A stretch of 64,000 bases of DNA. Origin: Pisolithus tinctorius (lineage: Eukaryota > Basidiomycota > Agaricomycetes > Boletales > Pisolithaceae). Location: NCBI GenBank assembly GCA_024663395.1, contig JANFAH010000004.1:682001-746000 (forward strand). The letters run 5' to 3'. Both the position numbers and the translations under genes were made by a program. The first letter of the stretch is position 1, and each line of letters starts with the position of its first letter. A model generated the notes under the pieces. The model was not told where the DNA came from and did not search any database. It was given only the letters and a program-made list of their open reading frames with translations. Below, in pieces: positions 12,634 to 25,125 of the stretch.

Positions 12634-12867
12634 AGAAAGGCTTGAGTAGTTGTTGTTATAAGCAATGAGGACTAAATGTTTGTTGGGCACTGCGGGGCAT
12701 TTCCCTGTCCCTCTTATACCTTTGCAAAGAAAAAAATAGATGCCTAAGCTGTTAGATAAGTTCGTGAGTGGGAATCACTGTTTGCAACAATCAGATAAAA
12801 ATGATTACCGGCGTTGACCGCGGTGGATACGGAGATGGAGAAAGAACAAGAGAAAATCAGCACTTAC

Positions 12868-12963
12868 AGGTATCGGCCATAGTTCATCTGGATTATCGGG
12901 TATCTCGTATCCGACAGGGGTGTATTCAAAAGGCTTAGTACCCCATTGCCAACGAACGCTCAT
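12868..12963 (-). CDS. Orphan exon of a small unidentified protein
   Basis: From ATG 12963 the minus strand reads MSVRWQWGTKPFEYTPVG then YEIPDNPDELWPIP, followed by an ideal donor gtaagt at 12867-12862. It is rich in Trp and Pro and looks protein-like. I could not find an in-phase second exon before the dsRBD gene, and the simplest joins reach a stop quickly. It may be the first exon of a small protein or a relic. Confidence 0.3.
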
Positions 12964-13430
12964 GACGGAGGACTCAAGAACCTGTGTAAGGAGGGGGGAT
13001 ATTTAAGTGATTGCCTTGCTATGTCGTGAGCGACGCAGCGGAGCGACGAGGATATCTTGCTTAGTGGCCGAGAGCCGCCTCCCGGTAACCAATATTTCTC
13101 CTGATCTACTTTGCGGTGCATCTAGGTGGCATAATATGAACCAAAACAATCGTGACGAATTACCCACCAGGGAATTGAAAGACGAGCGTCTTACAGATAA
13201 TTGAAGAGAGGAAGTCGGAGAGATAAGACAGGCACATGCTTCCAACGAATGCGTGCCACTACTCACAAAATCACATGGATCGTATATTCACCGGTATTCC
13301 GCAGTACTTTACGTTGCGAGATAACCTGGAAGCGGGGCATCCTACCCGGACATTCATCAAGTGAAAAAAAGGGTTGTATTGTAAATGATACAAGCGAGAC
13401 AAGGTCACCTACGCCTTCTCGGCACCAAAC

Positions 13431-14575
13431 CTACTGTTTTTTTTGTCCGTGTTCTTCCTGATCTTGCTTCATGCTCATCTCAATGGCGCGTGCAATTGCC
13501 TCTTCCTCATCCAAATCTTCCTCATCTTCTCCGTCCATATCCACGTCCCGGCCCTCTGACATGGCTAGTGCTTGTTGAAGCGCGGCGTCTTCGTCAGCAT
13601 CACCGGTAGCACCATCACGAGGGGGGGTAGTTTGAGAAGCGTCGGTGGAACCGTGTGCTTGCTCCTCGGCTGCCTGGCGCGCCCGTTCTTCTTCCATAGA
13701 CATCCGTAATGCCTGATGAGTAGTCAGACCCAAACAAAGAATTTCGGCGACACAGAAATTCACCATGGCAAGTTCGGGATCAAGATTGGGGTCGACGCCG
13801 AACTCATAGTCGTTAGTGCCACCAGTACCTGAGGGACCTGCGGCAGCAATAGTACCCGGTGGTATACCGCGATCTTCCGCCAGAACCGGTGACGAAATAA
13901 TCACATCAGAGAGAAGGTGTGGACCAGGTGGAACTGACACAAGATGTCTGAAACGGAAAGGTCATGACCCACATCCAGCCAGGAAATAACACGAGGCGTA
14001 CGAATTATCGGCACTTGATGCGTTCTCGATGAAAGCCTTTAGGACGCTTGATTCGCCTTCCTCAATACCGTCTCCAAATACGATAAGGTCGATCGCGACA
14101 TTATTCTTCTTCAATTTCTTAGCCAGCTTTACCATCTCTCGTTCATCTGCCGCGGGGCCCTGCAAGGGTGACCCGACAAAGACTATTATCCGCTGCCGGA
14201 GATTCTTGTTTTCGCGGTGCTTTAATGCCAATTGAGCGATGTTGATGGCCGTCGGAATGTCAATGTACCCGCCCATATTCAAAGATGCAGTGTGGAGCCC
14301 TTTCACAACCTGGCCAAGTTCTTTGGAGTGAGTGACAAGTACCTCTGGGCTGCGGCGAACTCGGTCAATGGAAGAGAAGACCAGAATATGAAGCAGACTT
14401 ACCCCTTGTGGGCCATAGTCATGACACCAACCGTGTTTTCTGGATTGGAATCGATCTTGGTTTGGACGATAGTGTTGACAGCGTCAGCCTGGGCATCAAA
14501 TCGGGAAGGCACATAATCTCCATTCCGCATGTACTCCGAGTTGTCAATGACCATCATAGTAGCCTCTAGCGGCAT
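13431..14575 (-). CDS. RPN10: 26S proteasome regulatory subunit RPN10 (ubiquitin receptor)
   Basis: Base/lid-linking subunit that captures ubiquitinated substrates. From ATG 14575 ([20 protein letters not shown]) it has the von Willebrand A fold: [20 protein letters not shown], [12 protein letters not shown], then after an intron (about 14350-14403) [53 protein letters not shown] and [17 protein letters not shown] across a second intron (about 13938-13996). The tail holds three ubiquitin-interacting motif cores: [21 protein letters not shown] and [11 protein letters not shown], separated by acidic stretches, ending HGQKKQ. Yeast Rpn10 has one UIM, animals two; three is plausible for basidiomycetes. 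The gene is intact. Confidence 0.96.
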
Positions 14576-16322
14576 CGTAGCTGACGAGGCCCGCGAAATG
14601 TCCTGGCAGAGAGTTTCAAGTTGTATGGGCTGACGCGTGCCACGCAAACCCTAACCCTAATATTTTGTCCGGCCCGTGCGGAGCGGATCTCGGCGCCGTA
14701 GCCAAATACTACTGTGTGACAGTGTCTGCAATATTCTCGAGTCACTCCAGGCTTCAAGGTACGCATTTTGGTGAATAGCGGTGCGTCATCCCTGATAAAT
14801 GGAGACGCGCATGTTGAATTCGCCGTTTAGCAGAGTCAAATTTGCACTCTGAGGACCACCAAAACTCCCCGGTTTTCAAAGATATAGAAAGTGGGGTTAG
14901 CTGAATTGACCATTAATGGTGCTTGATCATCGGAGCGGCATCTCCATAATCTGCCTTTTGATAATGTAGGTTAATGATGTTCTACACGTACAGCCAAACT
15001 GAGTTATAACCGTTAGTCGAACCTGCAGAAGATGTCGAATGCGGCACTGACAACCCGCGATGTCCGTTCCATGGCACTTCTAGACGGTTTTACCAGATCC
15101 AACCAAGGTGAGGCGTGGTTTCTAGCAACAATGCCATCCCCGGCGCTTCCCCCCCTAGTACACGCATTCTAGCCTAGCTTACACGCACGAGCGCTCAGGA
15201 CAGTGTTCCGTCTGTTTAGAAGGACAAGTCCCGGATCACTTCCCGCAGTCATCGTCCTCCCGTTCGGGAAGAGACACAACTTTGAACGATCATGAACTCT
15301 GGCTCATACCGATTACACCGGGACGGCGGGATACCCTTGATTTGTGAATCCAGAAAAGTCGTTGGCTGAGTGGCGGCCGCTATCAGCAGAGGGTGACGTT
15401 TCCAAAGGAACTGAGTACTTGTGTCATTAACTTACCCGCTCTTGCAGAAAGAGAAACACGAGCCGCGTAAACGACTGGTAACCTCCCTACATCTAGTCGC
15501 TAGGAGAGGAGGCCAGTCTCCAGCGCAGTGCAGGAATAGCTTTGTTCCTTATTTCTTGCCGTGGGATAAGCAAACGGCGCCGTTTAGGCCGGGAAACTTG
15601 TGGCGAGGCGGTGGTATTACATTTGTTCATTCCGCAGCAAGGCAGCGACTCTAACAAACATGTTACACTGTCAGTGCAAGGTGGGAAGAAAGACCATTGC
15701 GTTTGTCCGTGGCTTGCGCTCGGCTTGGAGTATGGAACCCTATGGTGGTGCCAAGAATAATGAGGACTAAATGGAGATGTGTTGCCATGACATCGCGCGC
15801 AGATCTCCCGCAAGACTTTCCATTACCAGACAAGCAATACTAGTGCCGCGAACTAACATTTGACTTCTATGCTCCCCACGATGCAGCATCTCCCAAAATT
15901 CCGCTCATTGTTGACCACTACGTTTGACTTGCCCACATCTTCATAATCCTCGACTTTCTATTGGCTTTGGTTTGGTTCGGTTCTATGTGGATTCAGCCAC
16001 ATGATAGCGTTTATCTACCAGTGGCATTGATGATCATTGTAACCAAGCTGCTCCCAAAAGAGCCAGGGGAATTCGTCAGCAGAATCATGCCTAGGCAAGG
16101 GGTGCGTGCGTGTTTGCACCCACCACTTCATCGGACTTGGAAATGAGTCACTATATACACGTAGGTCTTGACTGCGGTGGCGTCCCATCAGCACTTGACC
16201 GCAGAAGACCGCAGAGAAGTAATGGATGTTGCAGTATGGCGGTGGGACCATCTACCTGGATAAAAAGGGTGGGGCGCAGGGATACTACAACACCCTGCTC
16301 CCTACAGCCGATAGCTTAAGCG
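14576..16322. other. Intergenic region without recognisable genes
   Basis: Contains the promoter of RPN10 at its left end. Opposing open frames at 15421-15654 and 15493-15813 overlap each other, have Arg/Ser/Pro-rich composition and no domain, and I do not believe them. No repeat was seen. The right end is the promoter of the carotenoid oxygenase copy. Confidence 0.5.
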
Positions 16323-18049
16323 ATGACACTCGACGCCACATCTTCCATAGAGCATTTCAATAACTGGCCAAATGATACTGGGGTATTCCCCCGACTGGCT
16401 ATCCACGGTGCCTAACCTAACCCTCTTCCAGTTCGAAATCCTTCACGAGGAACGCGAGCCAGTCGAGCTCACTGTTTCCGGATGCATCCCTTCCTATGTT
16501 TCCGGGACCTTGTACAGGACAGGACCTGGGGGTCGCCAAGTGAAAACAGACAAGAGGCACAACCTTCGCCATAGACCACTGGTTCGATGGTTTCTCTCAG
16601 AACCACCGCTTCCAAATCATCCAAACAGGCTCCTCCGCGCGCGTCATGTATAATTCTCGCCGGAGTATTGACCCTCTGATTGAGAACATCCGCCGTACGG
16701 GGAACATGGCTGGCTTCAGTTTCGGACAGAAACGCGACCCATGCACCAGCTTCTTCAAGAAAGTGATGAGTGTATTTGTCCCCGACCCTCCTCGACCGCA
16801 AGAGCAGGTTAACATCTGTGTCACGTTGTCTATAAATCCACCAGGGCTCAGTAGCCCTCAAACTGCCGAGAACCAAAAGATCCACGGCAGACATGCGTCT
16901 GGTATCCACACCCTCTTGGTCAAAACTGACGCCTTCATCATGCGACATATTGATCCCGAGACGCTTGAGCCCAGAGGCGTCGTCTCACAAAAGACACTGC
17001 ACCCCAAATTAACCGGCATCCTTTCTGCTGCTCACGCAAAGTCGGACCCCGTAACCGGTGACGTCTACAACTACAACTTGGCACTCGGCCGTAATCCAAC
17101 ATATCGGGTGTTCCGCGTGTCCGCAGCCACTGGGCAGACGGAGATATTGGCAACCATCACCGATGCCCCAGGCGCATATTTCCATTCCTCCCTTATCACC
17201 GAGAGCCACTTCATTCTGTGTGTTTGGAGCGGTCGCTACGCAGGAGGTGGTTTGAAGATTCTATGGGAGAAAAACTTTCTTGATGCAATTTCTCCCTTCG
17301 ACCCGAACCAGAAAGCGCTCTGGTACGTGATCGACCGCAAGCAAGGCAAGGGAGTCGTGGCCAAATACGAGTGCGACCCTTTCTTTTGCTTTCACACCAT
17401 AAACGCATGAGAGGAACCCTCCCCAACAGATCCACTCCACACTGATATCGTCGCTGACCTCTCCATATATAAGAATCTCGACGTCCTCAAGAGATTCTAT
17501 TACAACAACATCAAGTCCTCTTCCCCTGCCTCACTCGACTACGCAGGCGACAGGCGCAGAAGCTGCGACGTGTTCTTCCGTCGTTGGCGGTTACCTTCGG
17601 TTAACGCAGCCAACCCACGCAAGCCCCAGGAAGCTGTGGTTGTACACACGGCTGCATACAACCACTCCTGTGAATTCCCCGTCATTAACCCTTGCTTCCT
17701 CACCAAACAATCGCGCTACGTTTACGGTGCCTGTGACCGCAGTTTGAGCACGTTCTTCGATGGCCTCGTGAAATATGACGTGCACACGCAAACAGCAACA
17801 TACTTTTCCGTACACGGTCACAGTCCTGGCGAGGCTATCTTTATCCCTAACCCCGTTGGGACCACTGAAGACGATGGAGTGCTGCTGAGTGTGGTCTTGG
17901 ACGGGTACGCAGATAAGAGCTACCTACTAGTGCTGGATGCAAAAACTATGAAAGAAGTAGGGAGAGCGAGCATGGACTTCGCTGTATCCTTTGGATTCCA
18001 CGGGGCTTACCGATCGCAAGCTGTCGAGGGCCCCAATACTGATATTTGA
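16323..18049 (+). pseudogene. Carotenoid oxygenase (RPE65/CCD family), copy 1, broken
   Basis: Iron enzyme family that cleaves carotenoid or stilbene double bonds. From ATG 16323 (MTLDATSSIEHFNNWPND) a 49-nt intron leads to FEILHEEREPVELTVSG and GTLYRTGPGG. One extra base near 16554-16558 (gagg where copy 2 has ggg) shifts the frame. It resumes at DGFSFGQKR-like and LSAAHAKSDPVTGD, AYFHSSLIT, FFCFHTINA, where TGA (17408-17410) replaces the Trp codon of copy 2. The frame then stays open to FHGAYRSQAVEGPNTDI. The four iron-binding His are all still visible (AAHAK, FHSSL, CFHTI, HGHSPGEA). Two independent lesions make this a recent pseudogene, though one could be a sequencing error. Confidence 0.85.
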
Positions 18050-18689
18050 AGGTAGGATATGGCGAAAGTTGGCGGGTGCTCGGCGTGTTTTTTAACCGTT
18101 TTTTATGTTGTAAAATCTTCTACCTGCTCGCTCTGGATCGCAGTATGCTCAAGTGCTTCCTTAATACTTTTATAGCTCCATCACACATTTGTCGAAGGGA
18201 AGATCCTTCGCGTCTGTTGACGATGACATGTTGCAAATTTTGTGCATGACTGCACTGCATACGCTTTATGATATGGGGGCCCGCTTTTAAAGATCCCGGC
18301 ATAGACAACCATAGGCTTCGAGGGTTAGTTCCTGACAGCAGTGCAAGCCTGCAGCGAGGTCACTCGGAGCTATTCACAGGTTGTCCGCGAACCACTAAGA
18401 CTGGGCGGTGGGTACAGCTATAGTGAAGAGGGAATGGTTCTCCGCCGTGAAGTCTTCAGATCCTTGCCAATAAAAATATATGCAGCTTTCGCACAGGATA
18501 TGTGCTCATGATCTACTTGGACATCAGAATTTGATGTGATGACAATTACTGTGATGCTGTACTAAGGCTGTTCTACGGCCTGCTACGCAGCGCAGTAGAT
18601 AATAATACCGTTCCGCACTTCCATCGTTCATGGATAAAAGGGCAGAGGTATGTACAGCACGTCGCCCTCTGCAACCACCAACAACGGCC
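18050..18689. other. Intergenic region between carotenoid oxygenase copies
   Basis: About 640 bases separating the tandem paralogs, holding the 3' region of copy 1 and the promoter of copy 2. No coding signal was seen. Confidence 0.5.
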
Positions 18690-20415
18690 ATGGAAATCAA
18701 CGCTGCATCCTCCACAAATCATTTCAATAACTGGCCAAATGATGCCGGGGTACGTCTTTTACGAATGCTTGTTCGTCCACCACCGTTCGCCTGACCCTCT
18801 TCCAGTTCGAAATCCTTCACGAGGAACGCGAGCCAGTCGAGCTCACTGTCTCTGGGCACATCCCTTCCTATGTTTCCGGGACCCTGTACAGGACAGGTCC
18901 CGGTGGTCACCAAGTGAAAACAAACAAGGGCACGACCTTCGCCATAGACCACTGGTTCGATGGTTTCTCTCAGAACCACCGCTTTCAGATCATCCAAACA
19001 GGCTCCTCCGCGCGCGTCGTGTATAATTCTCGTCGGAGCGTTGACCCTCTGATCGAGAACATCCGTCTCACCGGGAATATGGATGGCTTCAGTTTCGGAC
19101 AGAAACGCGACCCATGCACTAGCTTCTTCAAGAAAGTGATGAGTGTATTTGTCCCCGATCCTCGGCCTCAAGAACAACATAATATTGGTGTCACGTTGTC
19201 CATAAATCCCCCCGGTCTCGGTAACCCACAAACCACTGAGAACAAGAAAGGAGGCGGCCATGCGTCTGACATCTACACCCTCTTGGCCAAGACCGACGCT
19301 GCCGTCATGAGACATATTGATCCTGAGACGCTTGAGCCCCGAGGCATGGTCTCACAAAAGGCACTGCACCCCGAACTAACTGGTACCTTGTCTGCCGCTC
19401 ACGCAAAATCGGATCCCGTAACTGGCGACGTCTTCAATTACAACTTGGCCCTCGGGCGTAGCCCCGTATATCGAGTGTTCCGCGTGTCTGCATCCACTGG
19501 ACAGACTGAGGTTTTGGCAACAGTTACGGACGCTCCGGGGCGTATCTGCACTCCTCCCTTATCACCCAGAACTACTTCATTCTGTGCATTTGGAGCGGTC
19601 ACTATGCATGGGGCGGTTTGAAGATTCTGTGGGAGAAGAATATGCTCGATGCCATATCTCCCTTCGACCCGAACCAGAAAGCGCTCTGGTATGTGATTGA
19701 CCGCAAGCAAGGCAAGGGAATCGTGGCTAAATACGAGTGCGACCCTTTCTTTTGCTTCCACACCATAAACGCGTGGGAAGAACCCTCTCCGACGGATCCA
19801 CTTCACACCGACATCGTTGCCGACCTCTCTATATACAAGGACCTTGACATCCTCAAGAGATTCTATTACAATAATATCAAGTCCTCTTCCCATGCCTCAC
19901 TTAACTACACAGGGGACAATCGCAGAAGCTGTGACGTGTTCTTACGTCGTTGGCGGTTGTCCTCGGTGGACACAGCCAGTCCACTCGAGTTCCGGGAGGC
20001 CGTGACAGTGCACACAGCTAAACACGATCGTTCTTGTGAACTTCCCGTCATTAACCCACGCTTCCTCACTAAGCCGTCGCGGTATATTTACGGCGCCTGC
20101 GACCGCGACTTGAGCACGTTCTTCGATGGTCTTGTCAAATATGATATGGAGACGCAAACAGCAGCATACTTTTCCGTTCACGGTCACAGTCCTGGCGAGG
20201 CTATCTTTGTCCCTAATCCCAATGGAACCGCCGAGGATGATGGAGTACTGTTGAGCGTGGTCTTGGACGGGTTCACAGAGAAGAGTTACCTGCTGGTGCT
20301 GGACGCAAAAACTATGAAAGAGGTGGGTAGAGCGAACATGGACTGTGTTGTAGGTTTTGGATTCCACGGGGTTTACCAATCGCGAGCTGTCGAGGGTCCC
20401 AGCACCGATATTTGA
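18690..20415 (+). CDS. Carotenoid oxygenase (RPE65/CCD family), copy 2
   Basis: Non-heme iron dioxygenase of the carotenoid cleavage family. Start MEINAASSTNHFNNWPND at 18690, one intron (gtacgtc...cttccag, about 18750-18806), then FEILHEEREPVELTVSG, GTLYRTGPGG, FAIDHWFDGFSQNHRF and the four iron ligands in LSAAHAKSD, YLHSSLITQ (after frame correction), FFCFHTINAWE and VHGHSPGEAIFVP. It ends EGPSTDI. The frame is broken once, at the G4 run at about 19538-19541, where copy 1 shows one more base. One missing G in a homopolymer looks like a consensus error, so I keep it as a gene. Substrate cannot be deduced; fungal members act on torulene or beta-carotene-like carotenoids or on stilbenes. Confidence 0.85.
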
Positions 20416-20965
20416 AGGCGGGATTTGGGACGGGGGTTACTTTATGATTGTTTCCATCCTGTAAGCAAGTTAAGGCCTGGTCTGGATTGTACTACGCTCT
20501 GTTCCGCCTTGTGGTATGTAACACCACCCCCTACATTACAGATAATAGATTTGTAGCGAGACTCAGTGCTGGCGCCAAAGATGGACTCGAAAGTATAGTG
20601 TAAGGCAGTAAAATTCGATGTACGCTGCCAACCAAACTCTCGTTAACAAGATTTCTGGAAGGTTCAAATGTGACACGACCCACATAGGCATGGTATTGAA
20701 ACGACAACTGTTGCTGTATCCCCTTGTTGATCATCCGCCACTGCACCGTACTGGTGTTCGTTATAGCGGCAACGCACTGAAGAGTGACAGAACGTTAGTA
20801 AAGCTACTGGAGTAAATACTAGATACTCGTGAAGAGCATTTAGAGGAACGGGAGTTGCCCAGCTCAGTGAATGAGACAGGGGTGAGAAACAGAAGCTTAG
20901 TAAGAACGTATGCGCGATTGCCTTTCGCCAACGGCACTATCTCTTGCACACGATAGGACCTTGCG
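20416..20965. other. Intergenic region upstream of CDC123
   Basis: Promoter of CDC123. Its last about 110 bases resemble 22920-23040 in front of the CDC123 fragment, so the promoter was copied together with the gene start. Confidence 0.6.
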
Positions 20966-22246
20966 ATGAGCGTCGTCAATAATGATGGTATATTCCCTCT
21001 TCTCACTCCAGATTATATTCTAGCTTTTCAGTTCTCCAACTGGTACCCATCATTTGCTCGCGTGTCTCCCAAATCAGCTATCATCAGACCACTGGGAAAG
21101 GACTTCAAGCATTACTTAGAATCTGATAGTATATTCGTCCCGGAGGGTTCTGAAGACGTGTTTGTCAAAAAAATATTGGTCACAATTCCCACTCGGATAA
21201 CTCGATGACAGGGCAGTGGAAAGCACGATTTCTGATGACGACGATGGCGGCGAACACGATGACACAACGACCACTGAGGAGCATTTTTCTTTCCCAGAAT
21301 TGGACGAACGAATAAGGTCTGTTATTAGAGAATACAAAGCTGTCTTTCCCAAGCTGAATTTTTCATCACCCAAGGTAAGCTCCTGCTCCGTATATGCTTG
21401 GGTTTGCCAAGATGGACCTTACAGGACGCTTCGTGGGTGCTACCGGCGTCTTCTCCGCTTAGATGTACATCCCCAGCGGATGTCTACCTTCTTCTGAAGT
21501 CCTCTGATTTCATTACCCACGACCTCACCATCGAAAGTGTATTCGTTGATTGCAAAACCGATGATCTTCCCAACTACGAACTAGAACTTGTACTTCGAAA
21601 ATGGTACCCAGTGGACCATAGTCGTGAAGTCAGATGCTTCGTAAGGAATGACATACTTGTTGGTTCGTAATGTTCTTTTCTACTGGTTGCGTTCATGTCT
21701 AGACACAGGTTATGCCACAGGCATATCACAAAGAGACACGAACTTCTACGACTTCATGATCAACCTCGAGATCCAAAGGACAATCAGGACAACTGTTTAT
21801 AACCTCTGGGAGGAAATCGTCCGACCCAATTGGACCTTTTCACAGAAGGATTGTGAGTGCTTTGTGTGCTAGCTACCAGATTGTATGGGATTCTGATATA
21901 CTGGATAGATGTCATTGATTTGCTATTAACACGTGATCTTTCAAGCGGACACATCATCGACCTCAATCCTTATGCTCCATGTACCGATCCGTTGTTATTC
22001 ACGTACGAGGAACTTCATGAAGTACTGTCCAAGGCAAACCAAGATACCACAGCAAGCTGGACATTCCTCCCAGAACTGCGTGTGATCGATTCACCACTTC
22101 ATCCCGCTGCAACACTCAACATACCGGCATATCGGCACAACAGGGTGCCAATCGAGGCGTTGACCTTGAGTGAAGGCCGAAATATAGTGGAGTTCAGCGA
22201 GGTATGGCAGCAGGAAGTAGCCCGGGCTGTACGTGAGGACAACTAG
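20966..22246 (+). CDS. CDC123: CDC123 family protein, eIF2 assembly factor
   Basis: ATP-grasp-like protein needed to assemble the eIF2 translation initiation complex and hence for cell-cycle start. From MSVVNNDG it shows FQFSNWYPSF, SAIIRPLGKDFKHYL, an acidic stretch SDDDDGGEHDD, FPELDERIRSVI, VFPKLNFSSPK, DASWVLPASSPLRC, VYLLLKSSDFITHDL, YELELVLRKWYPV, EVRCFVRNDILVGISQRD, FYDFMINLEIQ, then HIIDLNPYAPCTDPLLFTYE and the end VARAVREDN. These match the D123 family in order; the D-x-N of IIDLNP is the metal/ATP end of the fold. Introns: about 21160-21211, 21375-21424, 21661-21720 and about 21854-21908. Broken copies of this gene lie at 22.9 kb and 30.0 kb. Confidence 0.93.
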
Positions 22247-22619
22247 TAGACTATGGTAGCGTGCTCCTAATAACTTGGCTTCCGGTTGTACCTTCTTACG
22301 TGTTTCTCTTTTCTAGGAGACAAGTCGATTCCGTCTCGCCGCGAAGCTGTGCGTTCTCGTAAAAGTCGTGTCTGTGCGGATAGGAAACCCGGTGCTCTAA
22401 GTCCTAAACGGTGAACGGACTGATTTGAACAAGGAAACATAATGGGCCCTCATAATCACGGACCGCTTATTCAATTTTTGATAATACGAGTCATATAGAG
22501 CTTTTTAACATGCATTGGCCAACTGAATTACGACCGTCAAGCAGTGTTCTTGGCACCTTCCGGAAGGTGCACATACAGTCGTCATAACGCCCGTTTTCCC
22601 GGGTTACACAGCAGTTTGG

Positions 22620-23475
22620 TATGGGGTACGAAGGAACATGGTGTCATTAGTGAGATCAAATTCCACATTGCATTCGGTTCGCAAATTTGTCGCGGAAGGA
22701 GATCTCCCTTAACAGTACTTCTGTGTGGATTGAGAAATGATCGCATGCAAGTAGATCGATCAATGTGGGGTTGGGGAAGAAAGTCCTTTTCCGTGTCATC
22801 CTTTCCATGTTCAGGCAGGTTTTTCTTCATCTTCCCTTGTCTTTATCGAGCACCATAACCACGGACACATCACCGTTTGCTGATGGTTTATGGAGGTCAT
22901 AAAGTTGAGTGCAGTAACTCGTCTATCACCCCGCATGAAGGCGTCTCATTCGTGAAGAGGATATAGAGGAGCGAGAGCTGTCGATTTCAGTGTATAAATA
23001 TGAGGCGGAAACAGATACCCATCTTGCATGATAGGACCTCGCGATGAGGGTCGTCAATAACGATGGTAAGTTCCCTCCTCTCACTCCAGATTATATTCCA
23101 GCTTTTCAATTCTCCAGTTGGTACCCTTCATATCCAAATTTTAGTGGGCATCGGTTATTCATTAGTTTACCTATCTCTCAAGGCGAATGTCACCACACCA
23201 ATAGCGCCCGGTCCCAACGGATCGACCTTTTTACCTGTCCTTGGCCCTGGAAAATCGGTGGCATCGAATCCCATAAGCTGCATTCAACCAACACGACGTT
23301 CAGCTCGCGGATCTTTCGTGGAAATTGCTTCTGCGTGGAATGCCCATGTGCAGGTTGATCGATCAGTGTGAGATCGGGTGAGGGTGTCTTCTGCGAATAG
23401 CTGTTTTGGTACACGTGGATCCAGGTCATTTCATCTTCCCTTCTCGTCGAGTGCCATAGCCACGAACACGTTAAC
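22620..23475. repeat. Diverged direct repeat pair, about 22620-22870 and 23240-23475
   Basis: Matching islands occur in the same order: around ttcgcaaatttgtcgcgga / ctcgcggatctttcgtgga, then agatcgatcaatgtg / tgatcgatcagtgtg, then tcatcttccctt...cataaccacg / tcatcttccctt...catagccacg. The copies are highly diverged and contain no intact reading frame. On the minus strand both give weakly similar broken peptides, so the repeat may be remains of a duplicated gene. Confidence 0.5.
22920..23140 (+). pseudogene. CDC123 5'-end fragment
   Basis: Promoter-proximal sequence and the first about 30 codons of CDC123 are repeated here: ATG at 23044 (MRVVNNDGKFPPLTPDYI) and AFQFSSWYPSY. Similarity stops at about 23140, inside what would be exon 1, and unrelated sequence follows. 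A truncated duplicate of the gene at 20966. Confidence 0.85.
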
Positions 23476-25125
23476 TTTTGGTCCCGTACCATGGAGGCCT
23501 TCGAGTCGGAATTTCGATGACCCCTACATCATTACCAACGTGGATGTCCTGAAATTCTGGATCATACGTTGCCTGAACCATCGATACACTTACGCCCGAT
23601 TTGAAGTGTAAGATCCACTTTCGTAAACCTGCAGGTCCCTCGTTTTCAGTGCCCACTGCGGTGATGAACAGCAAGCAGCTGCGGAGGGCTTCGGCGTCAT
23701 ATACACTGGATGGTCGTTCTTGTCCTCCTCATATGGTTCAGGCACACCACGTCTTTGCATCGGAGATGTAAAACCCTAGTTTGAGCTACCCATCACACGA
23801 TGTACGCGTGCGATGCTAAGCAAGGGTACCTGAACAGATTGATGACACTACCGTTTCCTTGCCAATGTCGGCCCGGAACGTGGTTTAACAGGTCGGCATT
23901 TACGACTCATCCAATAGGCCGTAGTGTTCGTGCGCCCATAAACCTAACGGAATGATCCACTTGGTCGGATGGATGGAATCAATGTGTGAGTGCTTCATGA
24001 TGATCCTGCTCGGTCGGAAGAATGGAATGGCTGTATTGACTCATTGCGTATTCCCCAATATGTAGCACCTTGAAATTTGAGCTTCAAGTCAACCTCAAGC
24101 ATGGTCCTGCTAACCAGGTATTGGAAAACCTGTAGTGTCACCCTGGATGCGAGCCGTTCTTTGGGTAAATACTAAACATTGAACAAAGGATGTGATAGGG
24201 CCATCAAGCCGTACGAAATCTACAGCACGTCAGCCTGACTCGAGCGCACGGACTAATTATATGATAGCAAATACCTCCGTCTGAATGAATGTCACAATCG
24301 GTGTTCCACGAGATGGCCGACATCTCAAGATCTCACTGACCGGATGTGATGCTGTGGTATGAGACGGGAAGGACAAGGAGCACAGCCGCTCGATGCTTAA
24401 TCACTACGCCTTACAGTCGACCGCCCCTGGGCATTGTGGCATGATCCGCTCTGCCTTGAGGGGTATGTACAGATCCAACAGTCCACATCATACCACCATG
24501 TAACATTCGCCTACCGAATGCGTCCATGCACAGGCCCACCCGGAGGTTTTCGTTAGACATCGATTGGATTTTTTTCGGCGTAGTTGGTTTCTGGACCAGG
24601 TAAGTCAACCCCGTTCCACATTGTAGCAACACTTGTTACAAACTTGCAAGGCATCAAGTGACTCATTATCACCTTGGATCCTTCTGCTTTCCCTCTGCGG
24701 CCTTGGCAGCCACGTTGTAACAGGTGCCTTACTGTTCGCAGCAGGGTATAAATTACCTCGCTTTTTCTTACTAGAGAAAAGCAGGTCCAGAAATGTGGCG
24801 GCCTGAACAATGTTTTGATGTACGTGAAATGCCGTGAACATCCTCAAGGCATCCACAACAAAAATGTCAATTCCGAGGATTGATGGTATACCCTCTGCCC
24901 ATGCCCTAGGAGATGACAAAGCGATCCGACTACCTATGAGCTTAGCGCTCTGAGTGTACCCCTTATTTTATGATTATGGTGGGTTTAAATACAGTCGGCC
25001 GGTGAGGAACATTGCTACCCGCCCCCCACCCCCATAGACAGCCTTGGCGCATACTCGAAATTGCAGCGCTGAACGTCGCGAGAGTTCACCTAACCCTTGA
25101 TAATCTGTTATCAGCAGGTTGCAAC
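23141..25125. other. Gene-free stretch with decayed sequence
   Basis: Beyond the diverged repeat ending near 23475, no frame shows a recognisable domain. A minus-strand frame at 23471-23674 (KWILHFKSGVSVSM) and overlapping minus frames at 24553-24919 are protein-like in places but too short and broken to annotate. The right end is the promoter of the zinc-finger gene. Confidence 0.45.

Noticed and set aside
14650..14662. cctaaccctaat resembling a telomere repeat
   Set aside because: Only about two units, inside the RPN10 upstream region; no array.
15421..15813. Overlapping frames on both strands as small proteins
   Set aside because: Low-information Arg/Pro/Ser sequence without homology or start context.
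16469..16948. Minus-strand frames antisense to both carotenoid oxygenase copies
   Set aside because: Shadow frames: similar in both copies only because the sense genes are conserved.
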